Assembly (NCBI RefSeq): GCF_029269265.1
Contig: NZ_JARIXP010000001.1
Coordinates: 229,568-293,567 of the forward strand
Direction of reading: 5' to 3'
Length of the DNA stretch: 64,000 nt
Source: Rheinheimera sp. 1928-s
Lineage (GTDB): Bacteria > Pseudomonadota > Gammaproteobacteria > Enterobacterales > Alteromonadaceae
Position 1 is the stretch's first letter; each line of letters opens with the position of its first letter. The notes under the pieces are model-generated. The model was not told where the DNA came from and ran no database searches. It saw only the letters and a list, made by a program, of their open reading frames with translations. Shown piece after piece: positions 9,176 to 17,650 of the stretch. Both the position numbers and the translations under genes were made by a program.

Positions 9176-9295
9176 ATGTTAAGCCGTGAATTTTGGCAAA
9201 CCTTTGTACAACTGTTGAGTTTTAACGGCTATATACTGCCGGACGAGTTGCATCATTATCCTACAGAAGATAAAGAGTCGGACCAACCGTCTTAA
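9176..9295 (+). CDS. Small protein, 39 residues, unknown function
   Basis: An ATG at 9176 follows a strong ribosome-binding site (GGAGG, seven bases upstream) and opens a 39-codon frame with a hydrophobic/aromatic N-terminal half and an acidic tail ending KESDQPS. A good intrinsic terminator follows the TAA within 20 bp, so this is a complete monocistronic unit. Its first residues (MLSREFWQTF...FNGYILP) resemble those of the small ORF at 61513 in nine of about 21 positions. I recognise no family. The ORF is too short for most gene finders. Confidence 0.6.
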   Translation: MLSREFWQTFVQLLSFNGYILPDELHHYPTEDKESDQPS

Positions 9296-9311
9296 GTCTC
9301 TCTTGTACAGA

Positions 9312-9347
9312 GCGGGGGGAGCCTGGCTCTCCTTCTCCTTTTTTTTC
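9312..9347 (+). terminator. Intrinsic terminator after small ORF
   Basis: GGGGAGC pairs with GCTCTCC (one G-U) across a CTG loop, and a run of eight T follows after TTCTCC. It separates the 39-residue ORF from the BlaI operator region. Confidence 0.7.
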
Positions 9348-9378
9348 CCGCACATTATTCTAACTTTGTACTTGCGCT

Positions 9379-9425
9379 TATCGATTACAGATGTAATAGT
9401 TTATGTATTACATTTGTAATCGATA
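9379..9425. promoter_or_regulatory. Nested BlaI-type operators
   Basis: Two copies of ATTACA-N2-TGTAAT lie at 9384-9397 and 9407-9420, 23 bp apart. They resemble the TACA/TGTA dyads bound by BlaI/MecI dimers. The outer edges also form an 11-bp inverted repeat (TATCGATTACA at 9379-9389 and its complement at 9415-9425). The block ends 12 bp before the blaI-like start, so autorepression is expected. Confidence 0.7.
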
Positions 9426-9436
9426 GGTGATATGCA

Positions 9437-9817
9437 ATGAAAGATATCAGTCAGGCTGAGCTTGAAGTGCTCAAAGTGTTGTGGCAGCAATCGCCTGCGA
9501 CAGCCAATCAGGTCGTTGACGCTTTAGCGGATGCCAGTCAGTGGCATGAAAAAACCGTCAAAACACTACTGAACCGTTTAGTCACTAAAGGAGCTGTGTC
9601 TTTTGAAAAAGACGGCAGGGCCTATTTATACAGCCCAGTATTGCAACAAAGCGATTATCAGTTAAAAGAAAGCCAGAGCTTTATTCAGCGGGTTTTTTCA
9701 GGCCGTATTGCGCCTCTGGTCGCAGGTTTTGCGCAACATGACAAACTGGCAGAGCAGGATATAGCTGAGCTGAAACAGTTGATTGCCCGCTGGGAGCAGG
9801 AGAATAAAAATGATTAG
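9437..9817 (+). CDS. BlaI/MecI-family transcriptional repressor
   Basis: A 126-residue winged-helix repressor. It has the family pattern ISQAELEVLKVLW, then ANQVVDAL, then HEKTVKTLLNRLVTKG (recognition helix), then FEKDGRAYLYSPVL. BlaI-type proteins repress their own operon as dimers and are inactivated when a partner M56 peptidase senses a signal. Here the partner gene overlaps the stop by eight bases. The two dyads just upstream are the probable binding sites. The regulon need not be a beta-lactamase, and none is seen nearby. Confidence 0.9.
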   Translation: MKDISQAELEVLKVLWQQSPATANQVVDALADASQWHEKTVKTLLNRLVTKGAVSFEKDGRAYLYSPVLQQSDYQLKESQSFIQRVFSGRIAPLVAGFAQHDKLAEQDIAELKQLIARWEQENKND

Positions 9818-11021
9818 TCTGTTGCTGGAGTTACTGCTGCCGCTGTCGTTGATGCTACTGACGTTGCTGGTACTGCGGCCTTATTTACTAACGCGGCGTG
9901 GAGCCCGCACCTCATACGCCTTGTGGAGTCTGGTGCCTTTATTGCTGCTGTGTTTTATTCTGCCGTTGCAGTTAAGCAGCAACCCCACTTCGACAGCCAT
10001 GCAGGTTTATCAGGTGGGTTTACAGCAGGCAGAACAGCAGTTCAGTAGCAGTTCTTTATTGCTGTGGTTGTGGCTGGCTGGTGTTTTGCTGTTTGCCGCA
10101 CTAGTGCTGCGCAGCCAGTTGCAGCTTCATAAAGAAAAAGCCGCCGCCAAATCTGTTGATCTCGATTCGGCTGAGCTGGTGTCCGATTTGCCGTGTTTGT
10201 TAAGTCACAAAGCGCAGGGACCTTACATCAGCGGGCTGTTTAAAGCCGAAATTCTGTTACCAACCGACTTTTTCCAGCGTTTTTCGCCCACTCAACAGCA
10301 ACTGATTATTCAGCATGAACTCACACACTGGCGTCGTGGTGATTTGTTTTGCAATCTGCTGGCGCTGACTTTGTTGATGTTGTTCTGGTTTAACCCTTTG
10401 TGCTGGTTGGCCTACCGCGCCTACCGTCACGATCAGGAATTAGCTTGTGATGCGCTGGTATTAGAAAACGCATCCAAAGCCGACAAAATTGCTTATGGTA
10501 AAGCTTTACTAAGCAACTCAGAGCCAACGCCAGTCAGCTGGCAGGGGATCACTACTCACTATGGAGATTTAAAACAAATGAAACAACGTTTACAGCAATT
10601 ACAAAGCCAGCAGGGATTTAGTAAAAATACGCTGATAGCGGCGGTAGCAGCCGTTTTAGTGGCGGGCCTTTGGTTGCAACAACCTGCGCAGGCTGCCGGT
10701 GTTACAAATGCTAAGGGTGAACCAGTTCCTGTAATGCGGGTTGAACCTAAGTATCCAATTCAGGCCGCCGAACAAAAAATAGAAGGTTATGTGGATGCTA
10801 AGTTTGATATCTCAGCACAAGGCAACGTCAGTAATGTGCGTATTGTACGTTCAGTACCCCAAGCCACTTTTGACAAAGTCAGTATCACAGCTTTGGAGCA
10901 ATGGCAGTATTCAGCCACAGGCCAGGGGCGTAAAGATATGCTGGTGAGGCTGGAGTTTGCTATGGACTTACTGGATGCGAACATAGAAAGAGTGGACGTG
11001 ACACCTGCTGCAAAGCACTAA
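9810..11021 (+). CDS. M56 (BlaR1-type) membrane peptidase with C-terminal TonB-like domain
   Basis: A 403-residue protein with four predicted membrane helices. The M56 zinc-peptidase motif HELTHWRRGD sits near residue 168, and the family segment HDQELACDALVL follows. A further hydrophobic helix near residue 280 precedes an extracytoplasmic domain (about residues 305-395) matching TonB C-terminal domains: PVMRVEPKYPIQAAEQ, then GYVDAKFDI and ALEQWQY. It lacks the penicillin-binding sensor domain of true BlaR1. The ATG at 9810, with AGGAG upstream, overlaps the blaI stop, so an upstream start at 9783 is rejected. Likely role: signal-triggered cleavage of the BlaI-type repressor. Confidence 0.87.
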   Translation: MISLLLELLLPLSLMLLTLLVLRPYLLTRRGARTSYALWSLVPLLLLCFILPLQLSSNPTSTAMQVYQVGLQQAEQQFSSSSLLLWLWLAGVLLFAALVLRSQLQLHKEKAAAKSVDLDSAELVSDLPCLLSHKAQGPYISGLFKAEILLPTDFFQRFSPTQQQLIIQHELTHWRRGDLFCNLLALTLLMLFWFNPLCWLAYRAYRHDQELACDALVLENASKADKIAYGKALLSNSEPTPVSWQGITTHYGDLKQMKQRLQQLQSQQGFSKNTLIAAVAAVLVAGLWLQQPAQAAGVTNAKGEPVPVMRVEPKYPIQAAEQKIEGYVDAKFDISAQGNVSNVRIVRSVPQATFDKVSITALEQWQYSATGQGRKDMLVRLEFAMDLLDANIERVDVTPAAKH

Positions 11022-11041
11022 TTAAGTAGGAGTCACAGTCT

Positions 11042-11076
11042 AAACAGCAAAGGGGCCACAGGCTCTTTTGCTGTTT
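11042..11076. terminator. Long hairpin after M56 gene
   Basis: Arms 11042-11057 and 11061-11076 pair over 16 positions (AAACAGCAAA with TTTGCTGTTT, then a G-C/G-U rich inner part), with a three-base loop. It ends in TTT but lacks a long U-run. A transcription terminator for the BlaI/M56 operon is likely. Confidence 0.55.
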
Positions 11077-11213
11077 GGATTGCAACCGAAATTGTGACTT
11101 AAATAAGCAAAAGCTCATCCATCCAAAATGCGATAAGTCAGATCCATATCAACTAACAAAACAAATACACAGGCGTATAATCGGCTTCCGTTTTACTTCT
11201 AAGGAAATAGCAG

Positions 11214-11852
11214 ATGTCTGATTTAATCAGCAAATTAGAATGGCGTTATGCCACCAAAAAATTCGATCCTAGCCAGGTGGTTTCACAGGATAAAATCGAC
11301 TTTATTCTGGAAGCTATCCGCTTAAGTGCTACCTCCAGTGGTTTACAGCCTTATGAAGTGCTGGTGATCACCAATAAAGCGGTGCGTGAACAAATTAAGC
11401 CTCATGCCTGGAATCAGGGGCAAATCACTGACAGCTCACACTTACTGGTGTTTGCGGCATGGGACAACTACACAGCTGAGCGCATTAATCAGATGTTTGA
11501 TTTAACCAACGAAATTCGTGGTTTTAAAAACGAAGGCTGGGAAAACTACCGCGCTATGCTGCTCAGTACTTATCCGCAGCGTGACGCCGAAACTAATTAT
11601 CAGCATGCGGCCCGTCAGGCGTACATTGGTTTAGGTTCTGCTTTAATTGCTGCTGCCGAACTGAAAGTAGACAGCACGCCTATGGAAGGTTTTGATCCGG
11701 TGAAAGTGGATGAAATCCTTGGCTTAAAAGAAAAAGGTTTACGCTCTGTGTTGTTATTGCCTTTAGGCTACCGAGCTGATGAAGGTGACTGGCTGGTGGA
11801 TTTGAAAAAAATCCGTCGTAGCCGCGAGCAGTTTGTTACTGAAATTAATTAA
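11214..11852 (+). CDS. NAD(P)H-dependent nitroreductase-family oxidoreductase
   Basis: A 212-residue flavin oxidoreductase of the NfsB type. It begins with the family pattern LEWRYATKKFDPS, followed by RLSATSSGLQPYEVLVITN (FMN-binding region) and, near residue 125, the conserved ARQAYIGLGSALIAAAE. The end GYRADEGDW matches the family C-terminus. It is a cytosolic FMN homodimer that reduces nitroaromatics or quinones with NAD(P)H; the physiological substrate is unknown. The gene is monocistronic: its own ribosome-binding site (AAGGAAA) lies just upstream and an intrinsic terminator follows. Confidence 0.92.
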   Translation: MSDLISKLEWRYATKKFDPSQVVSQDKIDFILEAIRLSATSSGLQPYEVLVITNKAVREQIKPHAWNQGQITDSSHLLVFAAWDNYTAERINQMFDLTNEIRGFKNEGWENYRAMLLSTYPQRDAETNYQHAARQAYIGLGSALIAAAELKVDSTPMEGFDPVKVDEILGLKEKGLRSVLLLPLGYRADEGDWLVDLKKIRRSREQFVTEIN

Positions 11853-11869
11853 TGCTTTGAAAAAGTTAA

Positions 11870-11898
11870 AGAAGGCCTTGAGTGGCCTTCTCTGTTTT
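11870..11898 (+). terminator. Intrinsic terminator after nitroreductase
   Basis: AGAAGGCC pairs perfectly with GGCCTTCT across a six-base loop, and TCTGTTTT follows. Confidence 0.75.
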
Positions 11899-12003
11899 CA
11901 CTCCTGAAGCCCTATTGTTTGTTTTGCCTCTCTGACATCGTTGTCAACGTTCTGTCATATCCATCAGTTATGGTTTGTCCCTTAGTGAAAGTATGGGGGC
12001 TTT

Positions 12004-12495
12004 ATGTCTATAGTTGAAAAGCCGGAGCAGGATGTGCATCAGGCGCTGAAAAATGCTGCGCCTCTGGCACGTTATCTGGAGCGCAATGCCAGTAGTGCAG
12101 ACGCCGCCGATATTTTTCAGGAGTCTATTGCCCGTGTGCTGGAACAGGCGAAACAACGGCCTATTCTGAATCCTCTGGCTTATGCTTTTACTGTGGCCCG
12201 CCATATGCTGATGCGATTAAAACCAGCTGCTGCAGAAGAGCCGGATGAAGTGGTATGCCAAAGTGCTAACCCGGAAGAAATGGCCAGTATGCAGCAAACT
12301 GTGGATCTGTTTAGTCAGGCTTTAGCCGCTATGCCCACATTAAGGCGACAAGTCTTTGTGCTGTTCCGGATGGAAGGTAAAAGCCGCAGCGATATTTCGG
12401 CTTTACTGCAAATCAGTGAGGATGCAGTATCTAAGCATGTCAGCAGAGCGCTGGCAGATATTCAGCGTCTGATCGATCAGCGTAATGTTTTATAA
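12004..12495 (+). CDS. ECF sigma factor, FecI-like
   Basis: A 163-residue sigma-70 family factor. Region 2 includes AADIFQESIARVLEQ and the segment PLAYAFTVARHMLMR (about residues 38-75). Region 4 is MPTLRRQVFVLFRMEGKSRSDISALLQISEDAVSKHVSRAL (about residues 110-150). Gene order sigma, FecR, TBDR with STN domain is the classical cell-surface signalling triplet. This factor should therefore direct transcription of the receptor at 13543, and perhaps its own operon, when the receptor binds ligand. The ATG follows a G-rich ribosome-binding site (GGGGG). Confidence 0.9.
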   Translation: MSIVEKPEQDVHQALKNAAPLARYLERNASSADAADIFQESIARVLEQAKQRPILNPLAYAFTVARHMLMRLKPAAAEEPDEVVCQSANPEEMASMQQTVDLFSQALAAMPTLRRQVFVLFRMEGKSRSDISALLQISEDAVSKHVSRALADIQRLIDQRNVL

Positions 12496-12519
12496 ATACT
12501 GTTTTATCAGCCAGGTTTT

Positions 12520-13527
12520 GTGAGTCCTATTTTGAGTGAACAAGAAAAGTTGAATGCAAAAGAACAGGCAGAGCAGGACTTGTATCTGCAAGCCGCCAGT
12601 TGGGTGGAGAGACTCGCCAGTGGTGAGCTGGATAGTCTGAGCAAAAGGCGCTTCAGTAATTGGCTGGAGGCCGATGCCAGACACCCTGTGCTGCTGCAGT
12701 CTATGGTCGAAACCTGGCAGGACCCGGCTTTAACTAAAGCTTTGGCGGCCTATCAGCCTTCGCCATTAAAACGTGTTTTACCTCAACGGCCAAAATTGCA
12801 GATGACTGCTGTCGCTATGGCGTTCAGTTCAGTGCTGCTGATGTTGTTCTATTTTGGCGATAGCAGTTTATTTTCTGGTCCAGCTCCTTACGAGCTAAAA
12901 ACAGCTCAGGCCAATAGCATGCAACAAGGCCTTGATGATGGCTCTGTGGTCGATATAGCGCCAGACAGTCAGCTGACGGTATTTTTTACCGCAGATAAAC
13001 GTCAGGTGCTGCAAGGCCAGGGCGCGGCTTATTTTGCTGTGGCCAAAGACAAACAACGGCCTTTTGAGGTGCGACTGGATCAAGCCAGCGTAGTAGCTGT
13101 AGGCACTGAATTTAATATTGACCGCGACCCGGATCTGATTGATATCACAGTGTACGAAGGTGCTGTTCAGGTGCAAGCCACTGCGGCTGGCCCAAGTGTT
13201 TTGCTGAAAAGCGGCGAGCGAATTCGTATTCAGCAGCATAAATTATCAGAAGTGCAAAAAGTGGATTTGCAGCAGTTAGTCGACTGGCGCTCTGGCTGGA
13301 TTGAAATTGAAAACGAAACCTTAGCTTATTTGCTGCACCGGCTAAATCGTTCCGCTGTGGTACCCGTCAGCGCCAGTGCTGAGGTAGCAGATTTACGGGT
13401 TGCTGGCCGTTTTGAATTGGCCAATACCCAACAAACCTTGTCGGCATTGTCTGAAGCTTATGGTTTGACGCTAGAGCAAAACAGCAGTGGCATCCGGCTC
13501 AGCCGATCGCCCTCTCAACTTCAATAA
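12520..13527 (+). CDS. FecR-family anti-sigma factor / signal transducer
   Basis: A 335-residue inner-membrane protein. The cytoplasmic N-terminus has the FecR/DUF4880 pattern (ASWVERLASGELD, then FSNWLEADARHPVLL). One membrane helix lies near residue 92 (MTAVAMAFSSVLLMLFYF). The periplasmic FecR domain follows (ELKTAQANSMQQGLDDGSVVD, later VVAVGTEFNID), and then a short C-terminal STN-contacting domain. It holds the ECF sigma factor and relays the signal from the receptor. The start is GTG, 24 bases after the sigma gene, with AGG upstream; a TTG four codons later is also possible. Confidence 0.88.
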   Translation: MSPILSEQEKLNAKEQAEQDLYLQAASWVERLASGELDSLSKRRFSNWLEADARHPVLLQSMVETWQDPALTKALAAYQPSPLKRVLPQRPKLQMTAVAMAFSSVLLMLFYFGDSSLFSGPAPYELKTAQANSMQQGLDDGSVVDIAPDSQLTVFFTADKRQVLQGQGAAYFAVAKDKQRPFEVRLDQASVVAVGTEFNIDRDPDLIDITVYEGAVQVQATAAGPSVLLKSGERIRIQQHKLSEVQKVDLQQLVDWRSGWIEIENETLAYLLHRLNRSAVVPVSASAEVADLRVAGRFELANTQQTLSALSEAYGLTLEQNSSGIRLSRSPSQLQ

Positions 13528-13542
13528 GAATGGGGGCGGGTT

Positions 13543-16500
13543 GTGTGGTTCCGACCTGAACTCTGTCTGGTTTTTTTCTTGCTGTTGTGCTGTTGCCAAA
13601 GCCCTATAGCATGGGCTGCTGCACAGCAGAAGCCTGAGCAGCATCAGTTCTACAATCTTCCTGCCCAGCCTTTATCCGCTGCTTTGCTGCAATTTGCCCG
13701 CACTGTGAATCAGCCGTTAGTGTACGATCCGGCCCTGCTTGAAGGGCTGGCCGCTCCTGCTGTGGTGGGTGAGTTTTCAGCCACAGAGCTATTAAACCAG
13801 CTGTTAGCGCAGCACCCTTTAGAGGCCATTCCCCGCGCCAAAGGCTGGCTGATTAAAACCAAAGCTGTGACAGCGAAAGCTGAAGTCGCAGCGCCAATTG
13901 CTGTCACTGCAAGCAAGGCCCCTGCAGCACCTGTAGAAGTGATAGCTGTACGCTCCAGCTCACTAGCGCAACAACAGGATCGTGCTACAACGCTGTTACC
14001 TTCGGCTAAAACTTTAAAACGCCAAGCCATGGTCCGGCAGGATTCTCTGGTGGCAGAAGACATTACCCACTTTCCCGCCCTGAACTTAGCCAATTCATTA
14101 CTGCGGATCCCTGGTATTACCATTAACAGAGAGTGGGGCGAAGGTCGGCAAATTTCTTTGCGGGGTTTAAGTGCTGATTTTACCCGCGTGCAAGTGAATG
14201 GTATGGAAGCTCTAGGGACTTCTTCTTCACCTATGGATGCGCGTGGTGCTGTGTCCAGAACCCGGGCTTTTGACTTTAATATTTTTGCCTCTGAGCTGTT
14301 TAACCAGATTGATGTGAAAAAGTCTTTTTCTGCGGATCAGGAAGAGGGTGGTATAGCGGGCACTGTTGATTTACACACCGCCAAGCCTTTTGACTATGAC
14401 GGCGCAAAAACCAGTATTTCTGCTCAGTTGGGCAGCAACAGCAACACCCAAAGTACAGATCCTCGTTTTTCTGCCTTGTTCTCGCACCTCTGGTCAGATG
14501 TTGGCGCTTTGGTTTCTGTCACGCACAGCATTCGATCCACCAACGAATATGGCAGCAATACCACGCGTTGGCGGCGCGAAAGTGGCAAACAAGCAACAGA
14601 CAGTAGCAATACAGAACTGCAAAATTTGCTGGATTCAGGCGAGTTGTGGTTTCCACGTGGCCAGCGTTTTTCGGTCTGGGAAAATGAGCAAAATCGCTTA
14701 GGGATCACAGGCGCTTTGCAATACAAACCCAATCCGGATTTCAGTCTGGTGCTGGATTGGATGCACGGCAGGCTGGAAAACCAGTTGTCCGAACATCATA
14801 TGGCGGTGAAAGACAATAACCTGGTGAACTCTCTGATCTGGCGTGAAAGCGCGACAGGAGACAAAGAGGTTGTTTACGCCAGTTACCAAAATGCCAGTTG
14901 GCGTAATGAAAACCGCGAAGATTATAACGAGTCGGTGTTTGATCAAATCAGCTTAGCCGCAGAATGGGCGGCAACTGCTGATCTAAGCATCAAGGCTATG
15001 CTGGGGCATAGTTCATCCGACTACCGCCAGCCCCGCCTTTTGAAGCTGAATATCGAAGCTAAACATAAAGCTAACATCATCACCGACTTCACTCAGGACG
15101 CTTTTTATGGACGTAGTTATTCGCCGGATTTTGACGTAGCGGCTATCGAAGGCTACAGAGTGAGAGATCTGTTTTTTCAGTCGAACTTTATCTATTCCAG
15201 CTTCGACAATGCCAAGCTGAATGTTGATTACCGCTTAAGCGACAGCAAAGCGCTGCTTTTTGGTGTGCATCATAAAAAGTTCAGCAATTCAGGTTTTGAG
15301 CAAGAAGCCAGTGGTTTTCCGTTGAACAGTGCTACGCCAGCCAATCAGGGCATGCTAAGCCTAACGCCTGAGCGGGTGCAGCTTTACAGGGGGCATCCGG
15401 GCCAAAGCTGGCTGCAAGGCAATATAGCTGCAGTGCAGAGTTTTTATGGCCTGAGCGATTTTGTGTTAACAGAGGCTAATACCATCAACAGCTCGGTTTA
15501 TGATTTAAAAGAACAAACCAATGCAGTTTACCTGCTGTACCACAGCGACTATCAGCTGGCCGATTCGCCTTTACGCTCCAGCCTTGGCTTGCGTTTTTTC
15601 GATACTCAAATGAGCTCAGAAGGTTTTGCTGAAATGCAGCCCACCGGCATCAAGCGGCGGTATTCAGGTTATTTACCCAGCCTGGATTTAGCCTATGAGT
15701 TCGCTGACGACCTGATTTGGCGCACAGGCCTGAGTAAAAATATGACTCGCCCGGCGCTAAGCGCTATGGCGTTTTCGGTCAATGTCAGCCAAACCTCGCT
15801 CGGCGAAAACGATATAGGCCAAATTTCAACAGGCAACCCAGAGCTGCAACCCTATGGATCCGACAACTTCGATATGGCGCTGGAGTGGTATTTTGAACAG
15901 GCAGGTTTGGCATCTGTAGCGGTGTTTTACAAAAATATTGATCACTTTATTGTGACTAAAACCCAGCAAAGGTTATACAGCGAACTTGGGCTGCCTGCGT
16001 CTTTATTGCCAGCAGGAAAAACGGTCAACGATATCTTTAATGTATCGTCGCCGCAAAACTCAGACTCGTCCAGTATTCGGGGCTTTGAGCTGGCGCTACA
16101 ACGTGATCTGGATTTCCTGCCTGCGCCTTTTGATCATTTGGGTTTGATAGCCAACTACACCTGGGCTGATGGCACCACTTTGTATCCAAACGTAGAGAAC
16201 TCAGGCGAAGATCAGCGAAAAGCTTTTCCGGGCTTGTCGAAACAAAGCTATAACCTGACGTTGTATTACGAAACCCAAGGTTGGGGAGCACGTATAGCGA
16301 CAGCCTACAGAGACAAGTACATCACAGGAGTGGAAAGTGGCTCCATCGACGATGATGAACGCGGTTATCACGCCACCACCCATCTCGATTTTTCAGCCTA
16401 TTACCGGCTAAACCAGCATATCAAACTAAACCTTGAAGCCATCAACCTGACCAATGTGCGCGACGAGTTATACAGCGACTCCAGCAACAGAGCCTACAAC

Positions 16501-16551
16501 AGCACCTACAGCGGCCGCACTTATATGTTTGGGGTTACGGCGGAGTTTTGA
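13543..16551 (+). CDS. TonB-dependent transducer receptor with STN signalling domain
   Basis: A 1002-residue outer-membrane receptor. A signal peptide (to about residue 26) is followed by a secretin/TonB N-terminal (STN) domain, about residues 35-110 (FYNLPAQPLSAALLQFA to GWLIKT), that contacts FecR. The plug (about 150-290) carries QDSLVAEDITHFPALNLAN and RQISLRGLSADFTRVQVNGM. This is the TIGR01782-like proteobacterial receptor subfamily, often linked to carbohydrate or organic substrates rather than classical siderophores. The barrel ends RTYMFGVTAEF. It is closely paralogous to the receptor at 21476, with plug DNA almost identical. The start is GTG with a GGGGGCGG-type ribosome-binding site. 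Confidence 0.9.
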   Translation: MWFRPELCLVFFLLLCCCQSPIAWAAAQQKPEQHQFYNLPAQPLSAALLQFARTVNQPLVYDPALLEGLAAPAVVGEFSATELLNQLLAQHPLEAIPRAKGWLIKTKAVTAKAEVAAPIAVTASKAPAAPVEVIAVRSSSLAQQQDRATTLLPSAKTLKRQAMVRQDSLVAEDITHFPALNLANSLLRIPGITINREWGEGRQISLRGLSADFTRVQVNGMEALGTSSSPMDARGAVSRTRAFDFNIFASELFNQIDVKKSFSADQEEGGIAGTVDLHTAKPFDYDGAKTSISAQLGSNSNTQSTDPRFSALFSHLWSDVGALVSVTHSIRSTNEYGSNTTRWRRESGKQATDSSNTELQNLLDSGELWFPRGQRFSVWENEQNRLGITGALQYKPNPDFSLVLDWMHGRLENQLSEHHMAVKDNNLVNSLIWRESATGDKEVVYASYQNASWRNENREDYNESVFDQISLAAEWAATADLSIKAMLGHSSSDYRQPRLLKLNIEAKHKANIITDFTQDAFYGRSYSPDFDVAAIEGYRVRDLFFQSNFIYSSFDNAKLNVDYRLSDSKALLFGVHHKKFSNSGFEQEASGFPLNSATPANQGMLSLTPERVQLYRGHPGQSWLQGNIAAVQSFYGLSDFVLTEANTINSSVYDLKEQTNAVYLLYHSDYQLADSPLRSSLGLRFFDTQMSSEGFAEMQPTGIKRRYSGYLPSLDLAYEFADDLIWRTGLSKNMTRPALSAMAFSVNVSQTSLGENDIGQISTGNPELQPYGSDNFDMALEWYFEQAGLASVAVFYKNIDHFIVTKTQQRLYSELGLPASLLPAGKTVNDIFNVSSPQNSDSSSIRGFELALQRDLDFLPAPFDHLGLIANYTWADGTTLYPNVENSGEDQRKAFPGLSKQSYNLTLYYETQGWGARIATAYRDKYITGVESGSIDDDERGYHATTHLDFSAYYRLNQHIKLNLEAINLTNVRDELYSDSSNRAYNSTYSGRTYMFGVTAEF

Positions 16552-16805
16552 TGGCTGGTCGTCTCGATTAAACAACTAACAAACCTATTCAATTTTTAAT
16601 AGCCGTGTGGCAAATCCTCTTGCAGGCATAATGTTATTTTAAACATTATTGTCACAAACAAAATGATGCAGTTGATTTGATGTAATTTTAAGGTTATTTT
16701 CGAAGCGTAAAAATCATGGAAGATTGCAAATGTATCTGGAACTGTTGAGTTCTTTGCATTCTTTTAAGTCATTGCATTTAACTTACTTTTTTCGGAGCCA
16801 TTTTA

Positions 16806-17351
16806 ATGAAACAGTATCTGCTTGCACTTTCTGTTCTTACCCTTACAGCTTGTTCAACCTTTACTCCACAACGTTACAGCATTTCAGCCGATAACAACGT
16901 CGCTTTAAAGTCTATGGGCGTTAGCAATATAGGTGTTGGATCATTTACAGGACCAGCATCATTTGATCGTGCATGCAGAGGTGCGGGCCCAATAGCCCCA
17001 CCAGATAACATGAGTTTCGAAGCTTATATTCAAAAAGCACTTTCAGATGAACTGAAAGTAGCAGGCATGTTTGACGACAAAGCACCAAATACTACGCTTT
17101 CAGGTATTGTTGAACAACTGAGCTTTTCATCGTCACGTGGGCTAACCGGCGGTGAATGGATAATAAACTTACGAGTTAATTCATCAAACGGGAAATCAAT
17201 ATCTGTTTCAGAGCATTATTTATTCGAGAGTGGTTTTATTGCTGACACAGCTTGTAAACAAACAGCTGAGGCCTATCTTCCGGCAGTACAAAATTTAATA
17301 GGCAAGTTGGTTAAATCTCCTGAGTTCAAATCACTTCTAGTGGCGATCTAA
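16806..17351 (+). CDS. Predicted lipoprotein, unknown function
   Basis: A 181-residue protein with a clear lipobox (signal MKQYLLALSVLTLTAC, cysteine 16), so it should be lipid-anchored in the cell envelope. The mature part has GAGPIAPPDNMSFEAYIQKAL and a C-terminal helix, with four more cysteines possible for disulphides. The pattern of an N-terminal amphipathic region plus LSDELKVAGMF is seen in small outer-membrane lipoproteins, but I do not recognise the family. The ribosome-binding site GGAG lies nine bases upstream. The gene is more A+T-rich than the receptor before it. Confidence 0.7.
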   Translation: MKQYLLALSVLTLTACSTFTPQRYSISADNNVALKSMGVSNIGVGSFTGPASFDRACRGAGPIAPPDNMSFEAYIQKALSDELKVAGMFDDKAPNTTLSGIVEQLSFSSSRGLTGGEWIINLRVNSSNGKSISVSEHYLFESGFIADTACKQTAEAYLPAVQNLIGKLVKSPEFKSLLVAI

Positions 17352-17367
17352 CGACTATCCTCACTGA

Positions 17368-17389
17368 CCCTGCGTAAAGAAGCGCAGGG
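17368..17389. terminator. Hairpin after lipoprotein gene
   Basis: CCCTGCG pairs with CGCAGGG across an eight-base loop 16 bp after the stop. There is no U-run, so termination strength is uncertain. Confidence 0.4.
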
Positions 17390-17579
17390 CGGTGAATTCA
17401 AACTTTTAGAGCCTGCCGCTTATTTTCTATAACTGCCTCGAGATCAGGCGACCATAAAATGGTTTCACTTATCACTGAAAGACAAGCCTTCAGCACAAGC
17501 AGCACTTATGCTCGGGGTTGCCGCTGAGTTTTAAACTTAAAGAGGACGCTTCAAAGGAACTGAGTTGTTTTACAGTGGT

Positions 17580-17640
17580 GGACATTGCTGTATCCATAAA
17601 TGCATATAATGAACTACAATGGATATTATAGTGTCCATTG
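17580..17640. promoter_or_regulatory. hipBA operators and -10 box
   Basis: Two GGA-N10-TCC dyads lie at 17580-17595 and 17621-17636, exactly 41 bp apart. The second expands to a perfect CAATGGA/TCCATTG inverted repeat (17617-17640). A consensus -10 TATAAT sits between them at 17605-17610. The layout fits cooperative repression by a HipB-like dimer pair flanking the promoter. Confidence 0.6.
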
Positions 17641-17650
17641 TGAGGTTGCC

